The position numbers were made by a program, and so were the translations under genes. A stretch of 64,000 nt of DNA from Pardosa pseudoannulata (Eukaryota > Arthropoda > Arachnida > Araneae > Lycosidae), in contig CM063506.1 of NCBI GenBank assembly GCA_032207245.1, forward strand, positions 35,067,309 to 35,131,308, given 5' to 3'. The notes below the pieces were generated by a model. It was not told the DNA's origin. It did not search any database and was given only the letters and a program-made list of their open reading frames with translations. This document shows positions 1-14,400 of the stretch, one piece after another. How positions within the stretch are numbered: the first letter of the stretch is position 1; each line of letters opens with the position of its first letter.

Positions 1-192
1 TTAGAGTTGGATTCTATCCTTCTGAACCTGTTAATATTTCAATTGTTAAATGCTTCCCATTGACCAGTGATTATTTGCAATGTTGGCTGATTTAAATCAG
101 CTTGATATAAATGATAATATAAATTACTTGATTAAAAAAATCATTGATTCAAATCAAAAAATTTTTAATCAAAATTTTATAATCAAAAACTT

Positions 193-218
193 ACAAAATG
201 GGGAGAACCCCATTTTGT
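193..218. repeat. Perfect 11-bp-stem hairpin
   Basis: ACAAAATGGGG (193-203), loop AGAA, CCCCATTTTGT (208-218). It lies inside the hAT-like element. Confidence 0.8.
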
Positions 219-449
219 GAGTCTTTTAAGCATGATTGTTTTATTGATACGCAAAGGAAGCTAGCAACACTATTAGAGTTCACAGTAACTCATAACTTTT
301 ATATTGTGGAAAATTAAAAAAATATGAACTATTAGTAAAAATGGAAAGGTATAAAATAAATCTTATTTCACTTATTTAATACATAATTTCTCGTATGTAA
401 ATAATATTGCACATTAAAATTATGAAAATAAATAGAATAACAAAAGTTT

Positions 450-479
450 AATCAAATATGTGATTAAACATATTTGATT
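450..479. repeat. Perfect 12-bp-stem palindrome
   Basis: AATCAAATATGT (450-461), loop GATTAA, ACATATTTGATT (468-479), also within the hAT-like element. Confidence 0.8.
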
Positions 480-1546
480 TTAGCTTAAATAATATCATCA
501 TCTGTAATGTTTAATTTATATAAAAAAATAAATAGAAAATAAAAGTAAGTAAATAAAAATAAAAAATAAAATATCCAATGAAAGTTTAAAATGTATTTAA
601 ATGAAAATCTAATTGATATTTTTAAAATTGGAATTTTTACCAACCCTGATTAGCTGGCTTATCAATTACCCTAATATATAAACTTCATGGGTTTTCCTTC
701 TCAACCCATCTGACCTTACAGCTGCCATGAATACTGTATATTGATATTTGACAACAGAAAGTCATATAGATGGTATTTATAGAATTATTTCTGGAATACT
801 TTTTATTTATTCTATTAGTCTCTGATTTCATCATAATTTTATCATATGCTGTCATATTCTATAGTATAACTAGTTCTTGTTCAGTATGGTATACTTTCAT
901 AAATAAATCATTTGTTTGGGTTAAAAAAGTTTTTGCCCATTTGTTGTACTTCTATCTTTATTGTTCAACTATATTAGTCTTCATAATATTATATATTAAT
1001 CTAATCATCCTAATATTTGTGTGTATAATTTATTGTATAATAGCAAAAGGGTTTTTTAAAAGATTAAAAAAATAAACAGTGTAGCAAGCATTACAACAAT
1101 ATGTTCAACATGGCTAGAGTGATTGGTAGTCAGTAAAAAGAATAGAATGAGCCATTAGATTATGTTTTAGGAATAGAAAACAGCATTTCAAGTTGCATGT
1201 AGTTTTGTGTATATGTATTTTATGAAAATATGTTCTTAAAGATTAATTCTATTTGCAATAATTTTAGTATATTTTAAATTATCTTTCTTTACATATATAC
1301 TTATTTGTAAGTAATTATCTAACATCAGACGATTTTTTTAAAAAATTTTATTTACACTTTTGCAGTTTGACAGTAATTTTTAAATAAATGTGCAAAAGTA
1401 CTTTTTATTTATCAGTATTAAGAAATATTATTTTATAAATTTATATGTTTAGCAATGTTTAAATATACAATTAGCTTTTTTGTTATAATAGCTTTGTGTT
1501 AATTTTTTCATGAACAAAAATTCCTTACCTAAGTTTTTTTTATTAG

Positions 1547-1708
1547 TTGCTGCTACAAAGCTTATTTCTCATGAAGCTACAAAATTTTGTATGATGTTTA
1601 GCAAACCCCCTTTACCATCTCAAGAAGAATGTCAGAAACTTGCAGATAAAATAGAGAGCACTTGCTTTTCCTTCATAGCTGTTTTTTTCACATTACCAAA
1701 ATCTAAAG
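1547..1708 (+). CDS. CCNDBP1: CCNDBP1-like exon a (first seen)
   Basis: Acceptor TTATTAG ends at 1546 and donor GT is at 1709. The exon starts with the last two bases of a split codon and ends in phase 1. It encodes the AATKLISHEATKF...FSKPPLPSQEE...FIAVFFTLPKSKG segment, which aligns with the N-terminal GCIP helix region. The upstream ATG at 1510 lies in the intron and is not the start. Confidence 0.85.
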
Positions 1709-2124
1709 GTATTCCTTTTTTTTGTGAATATTTTATCTATGCATTTATATTTTCTTGAGGAAATCTGTACCTTATTCAGCGTATATTGTTTTTCAATGGG
1801 AAATGATTGATGCAGGAAATGGATGTAGAATTACATATATATATACATATATGTCTATATATATATATATATATATATATACACAATAAAACTTCTCTGA
1901 GTGTCCACCCTTCTAAACGGTCAATTTTTCATGGCACGAAGTACTATTTTTTCTTTAGATAAGTTTTAAATTTCATTTACATAAGGAATATATGTCAGAC
2001 TTGTTTATATTACACATCATAGTAATTATTTTATAATAGTAAATAAAACCCTTCAGAGCTGCTAACCCCTCTAAGCGGCCAAATATTCTCGGTATGGAGG
2101 GATGGCCTCTCAGAGAGGTTTACA

Positions 2125-2175
<51 letters not shown>

Positions 2176-2456
2176 ACAGGTTTTGAAACATAGGATTGTG
2201 ATTTGGGTAAATTTGGATTTTTGTGTGTGTGTGTATGGATTTAATCTGAATTGGTTATTATAAAGATCTTGTGTGTTAACCTTGAGATAATAGATGGATC
2301 ATTACGTAAGGGAGCTGGTTGACTTCAAGGTAGAATACCATCCTATGTTAAGCATGTTTAACTACCAAAATTTGAACTTTTTTAAAAAGAGGAATGAATG
2401 AGTTTATAAAAAATGAACTTACTGGAACTGTTATTATTTCTCAGGGAGGAACCCTG

Positions 2457-2498
<42 letters not shown>

Positions 2499-5400
2499 CA
2501 CATAGGCAGGGCTGGTTCTAGCATGTGTGCAGTGCATGCATGCAGGCAGCTGATAAAATATTTACTAGGTATAGGTATTGATGGGAGATGGCAAAATACT
2601 ATCTTGCATGCAGGAATAGGATTCAGCCAAATACTACCTTGTTTACAGGTGGTTACCAGCCCAGAACCAGCCCTGCACATAGGTATGCAGTACCAAAATC
2701 AATACTTTCACATTCCGAATGGTAATTGTTGTAGTAGCCAGATGTAAATATTAGCAGACATCTGCAATTTAAAACTGACTTTAGTTTGTTACATTTATGG
2801 CAACACTCATAATTCTATTGCATTGTAAGACAATGATTACGTATCTTTTTATATTGCAAAACTGACTTTTACCAAGAGTCAAGGGAAGCATGCTTGTATT
2901 TAAGGTCTGATGATCTATATTATAATATATCATGCTATGTATGTGATATTTGTTTTTAAAATATCATGATATAATATATTTTTGGTATTTTAAAATTATC
3001 ATCAATGGATTTTTGTTGATTATGATTCCAGATAGATTAGAGGTAACATTTTCCTGTTTTAAATTTGTTCAGTCAAAACTGTATAATCAAGTAGGGAATG
3101 AAAAAATAGGTAAACTCCCATTTATTATATTAAGTGGGAGTTCACTAAAACACTAAAATATTTCAGTAAAAATAATAAAAATGTGACTTTGTAGCATAAA
3201 ATTTTGTTATTTAAATAATAAAACTGTCTTGAGATTGAGTCATACACTTTGTGTTTTAAATGAATACAAAAAGCAAATTACTTACTTTTTAGAAAATTGA
3301 CTTTTATAATATTTAATCTTCACTATTTTTTAATTATAATTTTGTCATGTAAAATTAGGTTTTAAGATCTTAAACGTTTTCTTGTTTGACAACAAACTTA
3401 TATTATTTTTAATGAATATTTAAAATGAATGTTTTATGGTAAAAGAATTAAATTTGCTCTAAAGAATAATTTATATGTTATTAAGTTGCAATGTTTGCTA
3501 CTTGAGTTTCATTCATATCATTTTGAAATTAGCTCTTATCATTATATTATTCATTTTCAAAAATATTAGGAAGAAAATGTGAGCAAAATTGGAAAAAAAT
3601 GTTTTTTAAAAACATTTAGATTTTACTATGAAAATATACATAAACATAATCAAAGTTTAAACATAAATGTTTTATGACATTTTTTTATTCAATTTTAAAA
3701 AGTATGAAAATTTATTTTATTTCATAAATATAATTTTGCCTTTTAAGGGAAAACATATGCAGTTATTTTAATTATTATATATTGAATTTAGTATTTAATT
3801 TTTATTTGTTTTTTTGTTCCAGGAAAACTTCTTCACCATAATATTCGTTATTATGTAATATCAGTTTTACAAGGAATGAAAGAACTGTGTACTGCAGCAA
3901 AAAATCATAGGTGCATATTGAGATCTTATTTTCTATAAAGAATAATTTAAATTACTAATTTTTATTTTGAGTCAGTATAAATATGAAAAATATTACAAAG
4001 CATTTTTTAGCTTAATTTAAGTACTTTTTTTGTCTTCAGATAAATAAAAAGTAATAAATATAAATCTATTAGGTTTTATATTTTTCCTTTTATTTCCTCC
4101 TTTTAAATTTGTTTGATATATTGTTTCTCACATTCAATACAAAAAATTAAAGCTAACTCTAAAGATTATTTTTCTTAAAGTATTTTGAAAATTATACATA
4201 GTCCAATCACATTAATGTGACCACCTGCCAAATTCCAGAATAACTACTGGACTGCTGCTAGACGCGCAGGAAACGAGTCAGTTAGGTTCCTGAAAATGTC
4301 CACTGGGATGTTGAGCCATGCCGACTACAGCGGCACTAGGTTACGCAGGGGAAGATCCATGGGGCAAACAACCTGATCGAGGTGGCCTCACAGTTTCTTG
4401 ATTGGGTTCAAGTCTGGGGAATTTGTTGGTTAAGTAACTCATCCTGGTGCTCTTTGAACCATGCACGTACACTGCAAGCTTTATGACACATCATATTGTC
4501 CTGCTGGTAGATGCCATCATCTCAAGGAAATACAATTCACATGTAGGGGTAAACATGGTCCACAAGGATAGATGCATACTTGTGTTGATCCATTGATTCC
4601 ACAATGAGTGAACCCAGAGAATACCACAAAAAGATTCCCAAGACCACAATGCTCCTCCAGTTTGGACTTTCCCATAAATTGTTGCAGGGTATTTGCTTTT
4701 AGATGTTTCATTCTGTATACGCTAATGTGCATCTGTCCAAGAAAGCATAAAACATGATTTATTGGAAAAAGCCATCTGTTTCCACTCAGTGAAAGCCCAC
4801 TTGCGATACTGGCATGCGAATTCTAGCCTTCATTGCCAATAACAGCAGTCAGCATAGGTGCATTAAGTAGATGTCTGCTGCAGAGTCCCATACATAGCAA
4901 CATTTACTGAACCATTATTGTGGAGACACTTTTAGTACCCCATTGGTTCATCTGGGTGGTCAGTTGCTCAACAGTTACACTCCATTTCGTCGAATGCATC
5001 TCCGCATCCATCATTTATTTCTGCCATCTATGGGATGTGGTGGATCATATTTTCCACATTGCTGATTTTGGATAAGGCCATTTTGCCTTGCATGGTATAC
5101 TTTTACCATGGTGGCCCACAAACAGTTTATAAAATTAGCCATTTCAGAAATACTTCCACCCTTGGCTCGAATGCCAATGTTCATGCCTTTTTGGATGTCA
5201 AATAAATTGCTCTATTTCTGCATGACTGGTAGAACTGAAATGTTTTTTGAATGCTTACAACACAATTTATATATCCACTAAATTTGCTAACCATTGCTTC
5301 TACAATTGGTTATTTAACATTGATATCAAAAGTAGGTGGTGGTCACAATAATATGACTGGACTGTGTATATGGACAAATGAGAATCCAGGTTTCATTGTA

Positions 5401-8400
5401 GTAAAATTTTTAGGTGATGTTCTTACTTTGAACCTTACAAAATAGAATTGGAATATAAAATCTTGTATTTATAACATTGTTTTAACTATGTTTATAGCAC
5501 AACTCAGCTGCAAAATGTTGGCAATGTTTGGGAGAAATGTGAAGCTGTTGAAAATCTTCCTAAGGGTAACACTTTACTACATCATTAGAAATACTTTATT
5601 TTGTGGTGATGGAAATAGGGTGGTTACTCATTAAAGAATTGTCAGGGTATTTTAGGAATGTGGAAAATATCAGGGAAAAATAAGTCTATTTTTCAAAATT
5701 TTGCAAAAATCAAGTAATTTTCCAGAATTTTATTTATTTTAGAAAACAGTTTTTTCACTCCCTCCCCCCCCAAAAAAAACAATCATTGTGTCAAGATAAA
5801 AATTTTAAATTAAAACAAAATGTAGTTTTACATTTTATTAAACATCTTTAAAAATGCTATTTTTTAATATGATTTTCTATTGATATTTCAAGATAACATA
5901 TCTTATTATTTTAAGATAACAATTAAGATTTTTTCATCCTAACTCAAATTTAAAAATATTTCATTACTTTAAGTTTTATCATTCATGTTTAATATGGTTT
6001 TGATTAATTGAGTAATAGATTTAAACTTTAATGCACCCACTGCTTATGTAAATGGAATATATCTTTGACTAATGGGAAGTTAATTACTCTAACTGGAAGA
6101 GTGGTGAAATCAGAAGTTGCATCGATGAAATTTTTTTTTGTCAGCACTTGCCTATTACTTATTAGACTTTTAACTTATATAAAGAGTAAACTAGATTCTG
6201 TTTTCCAGGCTGAACTTGCTGCCATTCTTGTTTGTGCGAATAACTGCATAACAAGAGGGGTTGCCAACAGAAGATTAAAGATCTTGTCTGACAATCAGGC
6301 CGCACTTATGGCCTTGCACAGTTATTGCTTCTCATCCAAAATTGTGTGGGAATGCTATAAGACTATCAACCAACTGGCTATGGTTAATAAGGTAACCCTA
6401 GTCTGGGTTCCTGGACATTGGTATTTTTAGCAATGAAATTGCCGATAATCTCGCAAAGTATGGTTCTTAGTTGCCCTTCGTTGGGACAGAACCGGTACTT
6501 GGTCTTCCTCATAATGTAGTTAGAAAGACTGTTAAAGATCTCCTAATGAGGGAGACTTATAGGGCTTGGCTTAATTCTGGTAATCAAAGGCAGGCTAAGA
6601 AGCTTAACCAGGGGTATCCCTGGATGAGGGCTAAGGAACTACTTAAGCTCAGAAGGAATGAGCTAAGGGTGGCCATTGATCTGTTGACTGGTCACTGTTG
6701 CCTCAAGAGGCACCTTAACATTGTTGGCATCATGGATAGCCTAGTATGTAAGGGGTGCCATATGGCAGAGGAGAGTTCCTTACACATCTTGTGTGATTGT
6801 GACTACTACTTTGCCAAGAGATTTGAATTTCTTGGTTATCACTTCATTGAGCCATGGGAGTTGGCCAACTTCCTGGTTAAACTGCTGCTTAGATTTATCT
6901 CAGCTATTTGTCTCTCTGAGACTTAATTGTTAATATTTTTAACTTATTGCTGGGACTCTTGCATTCCAGTAAATCGGGGGGGGGGGGTTAGTAAAATAGG
7001 CCTTGGGTTGCAGTGTTGGTACTCTTATGAGCCACCCCACCATAAATCTAAATCTAACTTATATAAATGTTAAAAAAAATGGGTGAATTCTATTGATAAT
7101 TATGCATTCCAGAAAGTATTAAAATGGAAGGATGAGCGAGTATTCGGCCAAATAAAAAAAAAAAAAAAATCAGAACTGATTTCAGACAATTTCTGTCTAA
7201 TGAAACATTAAAACAGCTATTAATTGTAAAATTCAGTAAAAGTTTAAAATGCTTTGAAACTGAGTTTGAAAACTAATTTTTGAAAGTAGCAAAATCTTGT
7301 TCAACAGCATTTGTAAATGCTAAAGACTAATATGTTTATTTTATATATTGGGGAACAGTATTACCATTTTTTACTTTTTAATTATGTTTTATATATACAA
7401 TAAAAAATGTTATTTCAATAAACTACAGATTTTTTTTACTTTTAATGCATTTGTGAATACTAGATTAATATATCTTTCATAGATTAAATAAACCTTGCCA
7501 TTTTCCCATTTTTTCCCTTTTTTGAAATTTATATTTTTATCTATATGCTAAAAAATACTGTTACTGCAATAACTACAGATAACTATGATAAGCTACAGAT
7601 TTTTCTCTTTTGGAAGTTGGCACCTATGTTATAAGGATGCAGCTTCTGCTGAATCAAAATTTTGACACTTTTGAAAAATATTGCACAGTTGCAATATGTC
7701 AGGGAACTTTGGGAAAATTAGCCAGGAAATAGAGTATTTTTTTGCTGGATTTTGTGGCCACTATGTGAAAATATTGTATAGTTTTACAATATCATTAAAT
7801 TGAATTTTAGTACACATTAAGCTAAATATTTTCCCATAGTATAAGTTGCTTGAAAAAAAGTTTTAAGGGAACAAGTCCCCCCCCCTCTGGAATTCTTAAA
7901 AGACCATTTCGTGGAAAGAAAAGGGACCATGTATATGGTTGTGCCATCTGTGCATAGACAACTATGTGTTTAGTGAGATTGAATTAAACAAAAAGGGCAA
8001 ATTGTATTGGACCAGTAAGAGCAGATTAATAGCACTTTTAGCAACACATCACAATATTGATGCACAATAAAATAAAATTAGGAAATTTCCAAACTCCCTT
8101 TTTTTTCGAACTTTCAAGGTGAAGATATTTTATAATTTACTGATAAAAAATTTGGTCCTGTTCATTTTCTTTCAAAATTATTCTTTTTGTTGGTTATACT
8201 TCTGTTTTAAAAATTAGAATTGAATATGATGCATAGTTTCCAATGTTAATTTTACTATTAAATTGATTGTGTAGTTACTTCATTACTCATTCTAGGCTTT
8301 AAATTTGTTCATTATATCATTTTTAAATCATTTTGATATTTTAAAACCCCATTGTAATATGATAGTCATTAGGGGTATACTTATGTAAAAAAAAACCTGT

Positions 8401-11400
8401 AGTTTTACTGAAGTATCATTCACAAAAAACAATGTCCTTCTCCTTGATCCCCCTCCAAATATAATTTCTGGCTACGATGCTGTACAATATATACACATAT
8501 TAATGTAAACATGTGCATGTAATCAAAAAATGAAACCTATAGAGATATATATTTTAATTTAATCATAAGATACCTTACATACAAATCATTTAACTGAATA
8601 TTATTTCAGATAACAGAGATGCTGTAGTTTCGTTATGTAGAGGAGAACATGATGTAGTTCAAGATGCAAGTCAAGAATTAATGGATGTAAGTCATTAAAA
8701 TGTTATAATTTTTCTTTGTTTAAAGAAGTATTCTTAATTTATATTACAGTGACTTAATGATCTGATTGATTTTAAGATTATTTCAAGGACAACTATCTCT
8801 TCATAATTGAATAAGAAAACTTTTATCCATAGTACCATTTAATTAATCTTTTAGTTTCTTTTTTAATAAAAACTGCTTAAAAGTAGTAAAAATAATGCTT
8901 TTCAAATTAAATCCCCCTACTCAAACCTGGATCATAATTACAGTGGTCTTGTTCTAAGATTTGAATTGAAAGTATATGCATGATTTCCGTGCACCTGGAA
9001 AGTCATGAATTTAGACAATGGATTCATTTTGTCATGGAAAGTCTTGATTTTTCAAACAAAATGAGTAAAAGTCATGGAAAGTCATGGATCTGCTAAACTA
9101 CCGATTAAAAAAATGCATTGAATTGTTTAATTCTATTTTTACTTGCCATTTGACTGAAGTTACTGAGTTTGGTATTTATGTATTATCCTATTGACCATAT
9201 TTCTAAGTAAAATTAGTTCACCAAGGAAACTCAAAGCAAGAAAGCTTAATGGGTGGGTAAATGTATATTATTCTGGGTTTTTTTTTCCTTAAATTGTAGA
9301 TTAAATTTTTATTAATATAATAATAATTATTTTTTAATAAAAATTAGTTAAGATTTTTGCACAAAATATAAGTTTATCTCTAGGAATATTGTATATAAAC
9401 ATTATAGGGTTATATTTGGCTATTATTCATGGTCACCTGGATAATACCAAAGTACCCTGAATTCAAATTGGAAACATTTTGATTGAAAAATTGCTATATG
9501 ATTAAACTTAGGTATGTAGATACAACAATTTATTTTTATGTGAGTTTATTAACACTTATAAAGTAAGTTTATAGTTTTATTATGATAAAATTCCTGTAAT
9601 TTCTCTAAAAGCATATAATTTATTTGTATGTATATTAGAAGTGTTATTCATATGTACTTTTAAAGAAAGCTTTTTAAAGTCATGGAAAATGATCTGCTAA
9701 ATCAGGGAAAGTCATGAAAAGTCATGGATTTGAAAAAAATTATTTTGGCAGATACCCTGTATATGTACCTAATACATGGTGACCACACATCGGGGAAAAG
9801 TTAGGGTACTTTTTGATTCTGGAAGGAAAACAGGACACTTTTAAAATTCTCCAAAAGATGGTTGAATGGTAGAGTGTTACCCTTTGGTACCTTAGTTTGT
9901 GGGTTTGAATCCCATTGTTGGCATGGTTGCTCATAGCTGTTCGGAATCAGCTTTAAGCAGTAGGTCCCAATCTCAGCATGAGCAAAACAGTAGTCCATAG
10001 CACACCAAACTGCGATAATTAGGGAATTTTTCAAAATTTCATGAACTCAAGGAAAAAGTTTTTGCAGTCACCAAAAGAAAGATTTCTGCACAAAGATTAA
10101 AATGTGAAATATTTCAAATTTAAAAACAAATTACATTTTATTAATATAGCTTCAAAGAGTGTTTTTTTTTAAATTTTTGTTAAAAAAAGGTAATTTTTTT
10201 TCATTTTAAGGTAAACTTTTTAATATTCATTATGTATGTTAAATAAGGTATTTTTTACTTCAAGTTTGCAAAAAACATTTCATAACTTTTAGTTACATCA
10301 TTCACATATATGTTAATTTAGATTATTTGAATGTGCAACTAATTACTCACTACAGATGGAACAGAGACTTAGAGAGTCTATTATTGAAAGAGTGTTGAAA
10401 TTATAAAGTGCATCTAGATGAAAAAATTGTGCTGACACATACCTATTTTTTTATTATACTTTTTACTTATATAAGTACAAAAATATCACCTTCCATCTCT
10501 ATACAGATGCAACATCTATTATAATTCCATTCCTAAGCAAATACTGGCAATTAAAAATATCAGCTATAGTCTTGCGTGATAAGGGAAGTGTAATTTTTAC
10601 CAGATCACATATATACACACAGACACAGCAAGTAAATGATACATCACTCTTACAAATTTCATGTTATAAGTGTTTGTTTCTAAGCCCTCATTGGGTATGT
10701 AAAATTTATTCTTTATGTCATTAGCAGTATACCTGCCTTTTGATGTCTCACAATTTAAATGAATGTGGTGATGGTTCCATGTTGTATATTTAAAGGTGTG
10801 AATTATTATTATTATTTTGTAAATATTAAATTAAGAATTTTTAGGATACAATTATTAAATAAAAATGTCATAAGCTTGTTATCAGGACATCATATATATA
10901 AATATACATTGATATAAATTTATATGCATGTAATATATCAAAATTATTTAACTTTAATATTTTCTTAAAAACCTCCTCTCTCCCATTCTAATTCATTTAA
11001 ATCTTTTTCCCAGTCTCTAAATAGTTTAATCAAAGGAAGATTTTCCACTTAAAATTCTTCATAAAGCTGTCTATCCTAAAAATGTAAACTTTCTGTCTAT
11101 TCAGCACGTTTCCCAGCTGTCGGCAGCAAATGGTTTCGCGTTTTGTTGATATTGTATTTAATTCGCTTAGTAAGTTTTTTTTTACTGTGGGAAAATTTTT
11201 TCTGTCTTCGCTCTTGGGTGCACCTCTATTCGATCAGAGTGAACTCTGTGGCTTTTCTTTGTCTGTTGTTTAGTAAAATAGATGGGCATTGTAGCAGCTC
11301 TAGAATAAAGTTTCAATTAAGACTGGTGCCATTCTCTTCAATGTCAGCCTGACTGCATTTTTATTACTGCTACCTGTTGAACTTTCTCCTTCTCAAGGAG

Positions 11401-14400
11401 TTTTGTAAAAAATGGATTACATGCATCTATGTGTTAGTGATGTGTTTGTTCTCTGAATATGCTACATGTATAACATGTCCATTAATGCAAGCAGTTAATT
11501 TTATTTACTATTTTTATCCCATTTACTATAATTTGATTAATTTTATTAAATTTTCTAGTATAGAAATTTATAAATAAGTTTTTAGTTTGTACTACTAATT
11601 AAGTTGAAATGTGACTGAATTTAACTTTTCTCCTCTTAAGGCTATGGAAAATGATGAGGATTCATCTGATGAATTTTTTGTACCTCGTGTAAATGGACTT
11701 AGTGTTCCCAATTCTTCTTGGACTGATTCTGATCGTCATGTGTTGTTACCATGTTCTGGTTTGATCAAAGCTACCAAAGCTTGTTTAAAGAAAACCCACT
11801 TAGCTTTGTCTGACAGAGGAAATGGTGATGATGAACATTGCATCTCTGAACTAGATAATGTAGCTGACATTGTCAAAATGAGCAGTTCCAATGTAGATGA
11901 TTTTGTATTGTCACTGTACCCTCCTATGAATCATACAGCTGTCAAAGATCAGGTACAAATGATATATTTATAGTATATATACATATTTTACTTATAGAAG
12001 TATATGTGTGCACGACAATTTAAAAGGGCATATTTTAATTTGTCTTACAATGTTATAAGAAATATTGTTATCTACTATTATTTTGAATGTGCATGAAAAT
12101 TCATATTTATGTTGAAATTACTGGGTCTTGCAGAATCTAGTAAATTACAGGGTGTCTACTGAATTTTTAAAAGTCTATTTTCTGATATTTTGGGGGTTCT
12201 ACCAAAGAATTTTCCAACATACTTTATTTTAGAAACAAGAAAAATATAAGAAAGTATTTTTTAAATAGAATCGCTTTTATTTAACAAGAAAAACAATCAA
12301 AAATGCAAAGTAAAAGTTTTGGTTGAGTTTTGCCTGTAAAATCTGAAGTAAAATACTGAAAGTTGAATATCCAACATTACTTAAAAAAGTATATATATTG
12401 GACCAACATAAGAAATCTTGCCCTTCTTTCTTGTATATCTATAATGTGGACACTAATTTCTTACATAAAATTGACGGTGTTGTTTAAAAAATGTTTTATC
12501 TTTGGTATTTTGGACGCCATTTTTTTATGTCTTTTAGGTTTAATTTTATATAGAGGTGAAATTTTGTACAAAAATCATTACCTTACATATATAATATATG
12601 CATATATGTCTGTGTGTGTGTTGCAGAGTAACACAGAATTTTAACTTTTAAGAGGATTGAAGATTCAAAGTATCCAAAAGTTACAATATAAATCTCGATT
12701 AAAATGATATTCTTTTGCCTTTCATGGTTGAAAATGATATTGATAATCAGATAAAAAGACAATTACAGTATTCAATTACCAAGACTTAGATTCATATTTT
12801 CTTTTAAGCATTTTTTCATTTTAATTATTAAATAAGAATTTATCCCTTTTTCAACCCAAGATAAAAAATATAAGTATTAATGTACAGAACTATTATGACA
12901 AGGATAAATAAATAAAATGTTACTGATATGTGACAAATTTTGCAGACAATTTCTGATTGTAGTCACCCCAATTTCTGCTTGTTTTTTAAAGCGCTATAAA
13001 TATACTAGATTTTGTTAATACATTTTATCTATTAACGAAATAAAAATTTTGTAATTTAAATAACTTGTTGTGAAGATATTATGACCAGTAAAGAATCAGT
13101 GCAGATATTATTTGAAGCATGTTCTCAATTGTATTTGAATTTATTTTAAAGATAAAGCAAAAATTTAGTCGACACAAACTTTCTTTGGTATGTATAAAAA
13201 AAAACAAAACTTATATTGTCAGAAATTTTAATGTAATTATAACAATATTTTTCAATGTCTGTGTAAGAGCTTTTTGAATGACTAACTCATAATGCTATAT
13301 TCTTCTCTTAAACCAAATAATTTATCATCATTAAAGCATCTGTGAAAAACTACATGCAAATCAAAATTTTAAGCATTGAAACTATGAATATTTAATTGTG
13401 AGAATTTCTGTTATATGTATTTGCATTTATAATTTTAATATATTTAAAAATTTTTTTCAGGCTTCTATAGTGAGAAATACTTGTAAAGATCTTTTATCAT
13501 GTGTCAGGTAAGACAAAATTTAATGAACCTACAGTGCATTAAACTGTCTCTTATAACAGATATCTAGTTTATGAAAAACCTATTTCATCTATTCTTTTAA
13601 ATTTGTTTTCTTCTTGCAGCCTTTTTTTAATAGAGGACTCTTTTATCATACTATTTTTTTTTTATCAGTCATGAATTAAAAAATTTTAGGCTAGCTTATT
13701 AAGTTTTAGAGGCCCTTTAAATTCTTGAATAAAATACCCTCAATTTCTTGGGTAGCAAAGAAAAAAAAATTTAAGTGAAAAGAAAATATTCTGGGGTTCT
13801 GAAAACTTTCCAGGTCATATTTTGTACATATTAACATTTTAATCATAAACAATAAATCTTATGTAGCAACTGCACTATGATTTAATGTATATAATTGATA
13901 GCCAAATGATATAAAAGTTAACTTTCTTCAGACATACAAAATTTCACTTTTGACTTCATGATTGCAAGCTGCCAACAATTCCAAATCTTTCAAGCTGAAA
14001 TTTGTCTTGTGATTAGTTAAAATACAGGAAAATTTGAAGATCCTTTCACAGCACAGTTCTCATTTGAAGCTAGAATCCATAGTGCTTTTGATGTAGCATC
14101 ACCAACAATAAAATATTGATAGTTCTTATATGTTGCATTGAGTGTCTTTCACCAAAATATTTGGTTTGTTTTTAAGTTTTAGCTCCCTGTAGACTAGTTC
14201 CCTTTCACAACTAGAAATGTCATACCATGTTGGTATTTTGGTGAATTAGACTTTTCACCTTTTCTTCTGTTGCTAATGGAGATAACATTCTATCTATAGA
14301 AAATATTAGTTACATACTTGAGAAATGTGCAAGCCAATTGCTTTGCAGTTGATAATTCCTATTTTGCAATTGTTGCATTATTTCTTGAAAGCATTGAATT

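Larger units (their letters stand above)
78..648. mobile_element. hAT-like non-autonomous element (MITE), degraded
   Basis: The right end reads CCAACCCTG (645 region, ending 648) and the left end CAATGTTGG (78-86), near-inverse copies of a CAGGGTTGG-type hAT terminus. The 8-bp flanks ATTATTTG (70-77) and ATTAGCTG (649-656) match at 6 of 8 positions. The interior is AT-rich with palindromes and no coding potential. Confidence 0.5.
33..1546. other. Region left of CCNDBP1-like exon a; no exon seen
   Basis: Holds the hAT-like element and AT-rich sequence. A hydrophobic 101-codon frame at 770-1075 has no family match and is probably chance. The missing N-terminal exon(s) of the CCNDBP1-like gene were not identified here. 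Confidence 0.5.
5644..7766. repeat. Older dispersed repeat interrupted by the retrotransposon
   Basis: CAGGGTATTTTAGGAATGTG near 5644 and CAGGAAATAGAG...GGATTTTGTGGCCAC near 7720-7766 look like opposite ends of one repeat. The stretch 6000-6180 (ACTGGAAGAGTGGTGAAAT, TCAGCACTTGCCTATTACTT, ACTTATATAAAGAG) has a relative at 10330-10490. The repeat type is unclear; it could be hAT-like, from its CAGGG end. Confidence 0.45.

Noticed and set aside
770..1075. 101-codon hydrophobic frame on the + strand
   Set aside because: Long runs of Ile/Leu/Phe/Tyr follow from AT-rich DNA; no family motif, no splice or promoter context, partly next to a MITE.
2441..2747. Overlapping frames on both strands rich in Cys and His
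   Set aside because: They come from the palindromic hAT MITE and the (TA)n tract, not from a gene.
12363..12644. 93-codon hydrophobic frame resembling a membrane protein
   Set aside because: AT-rich intron sequence within the CCNDBP1-like gene with no recognisable domain.
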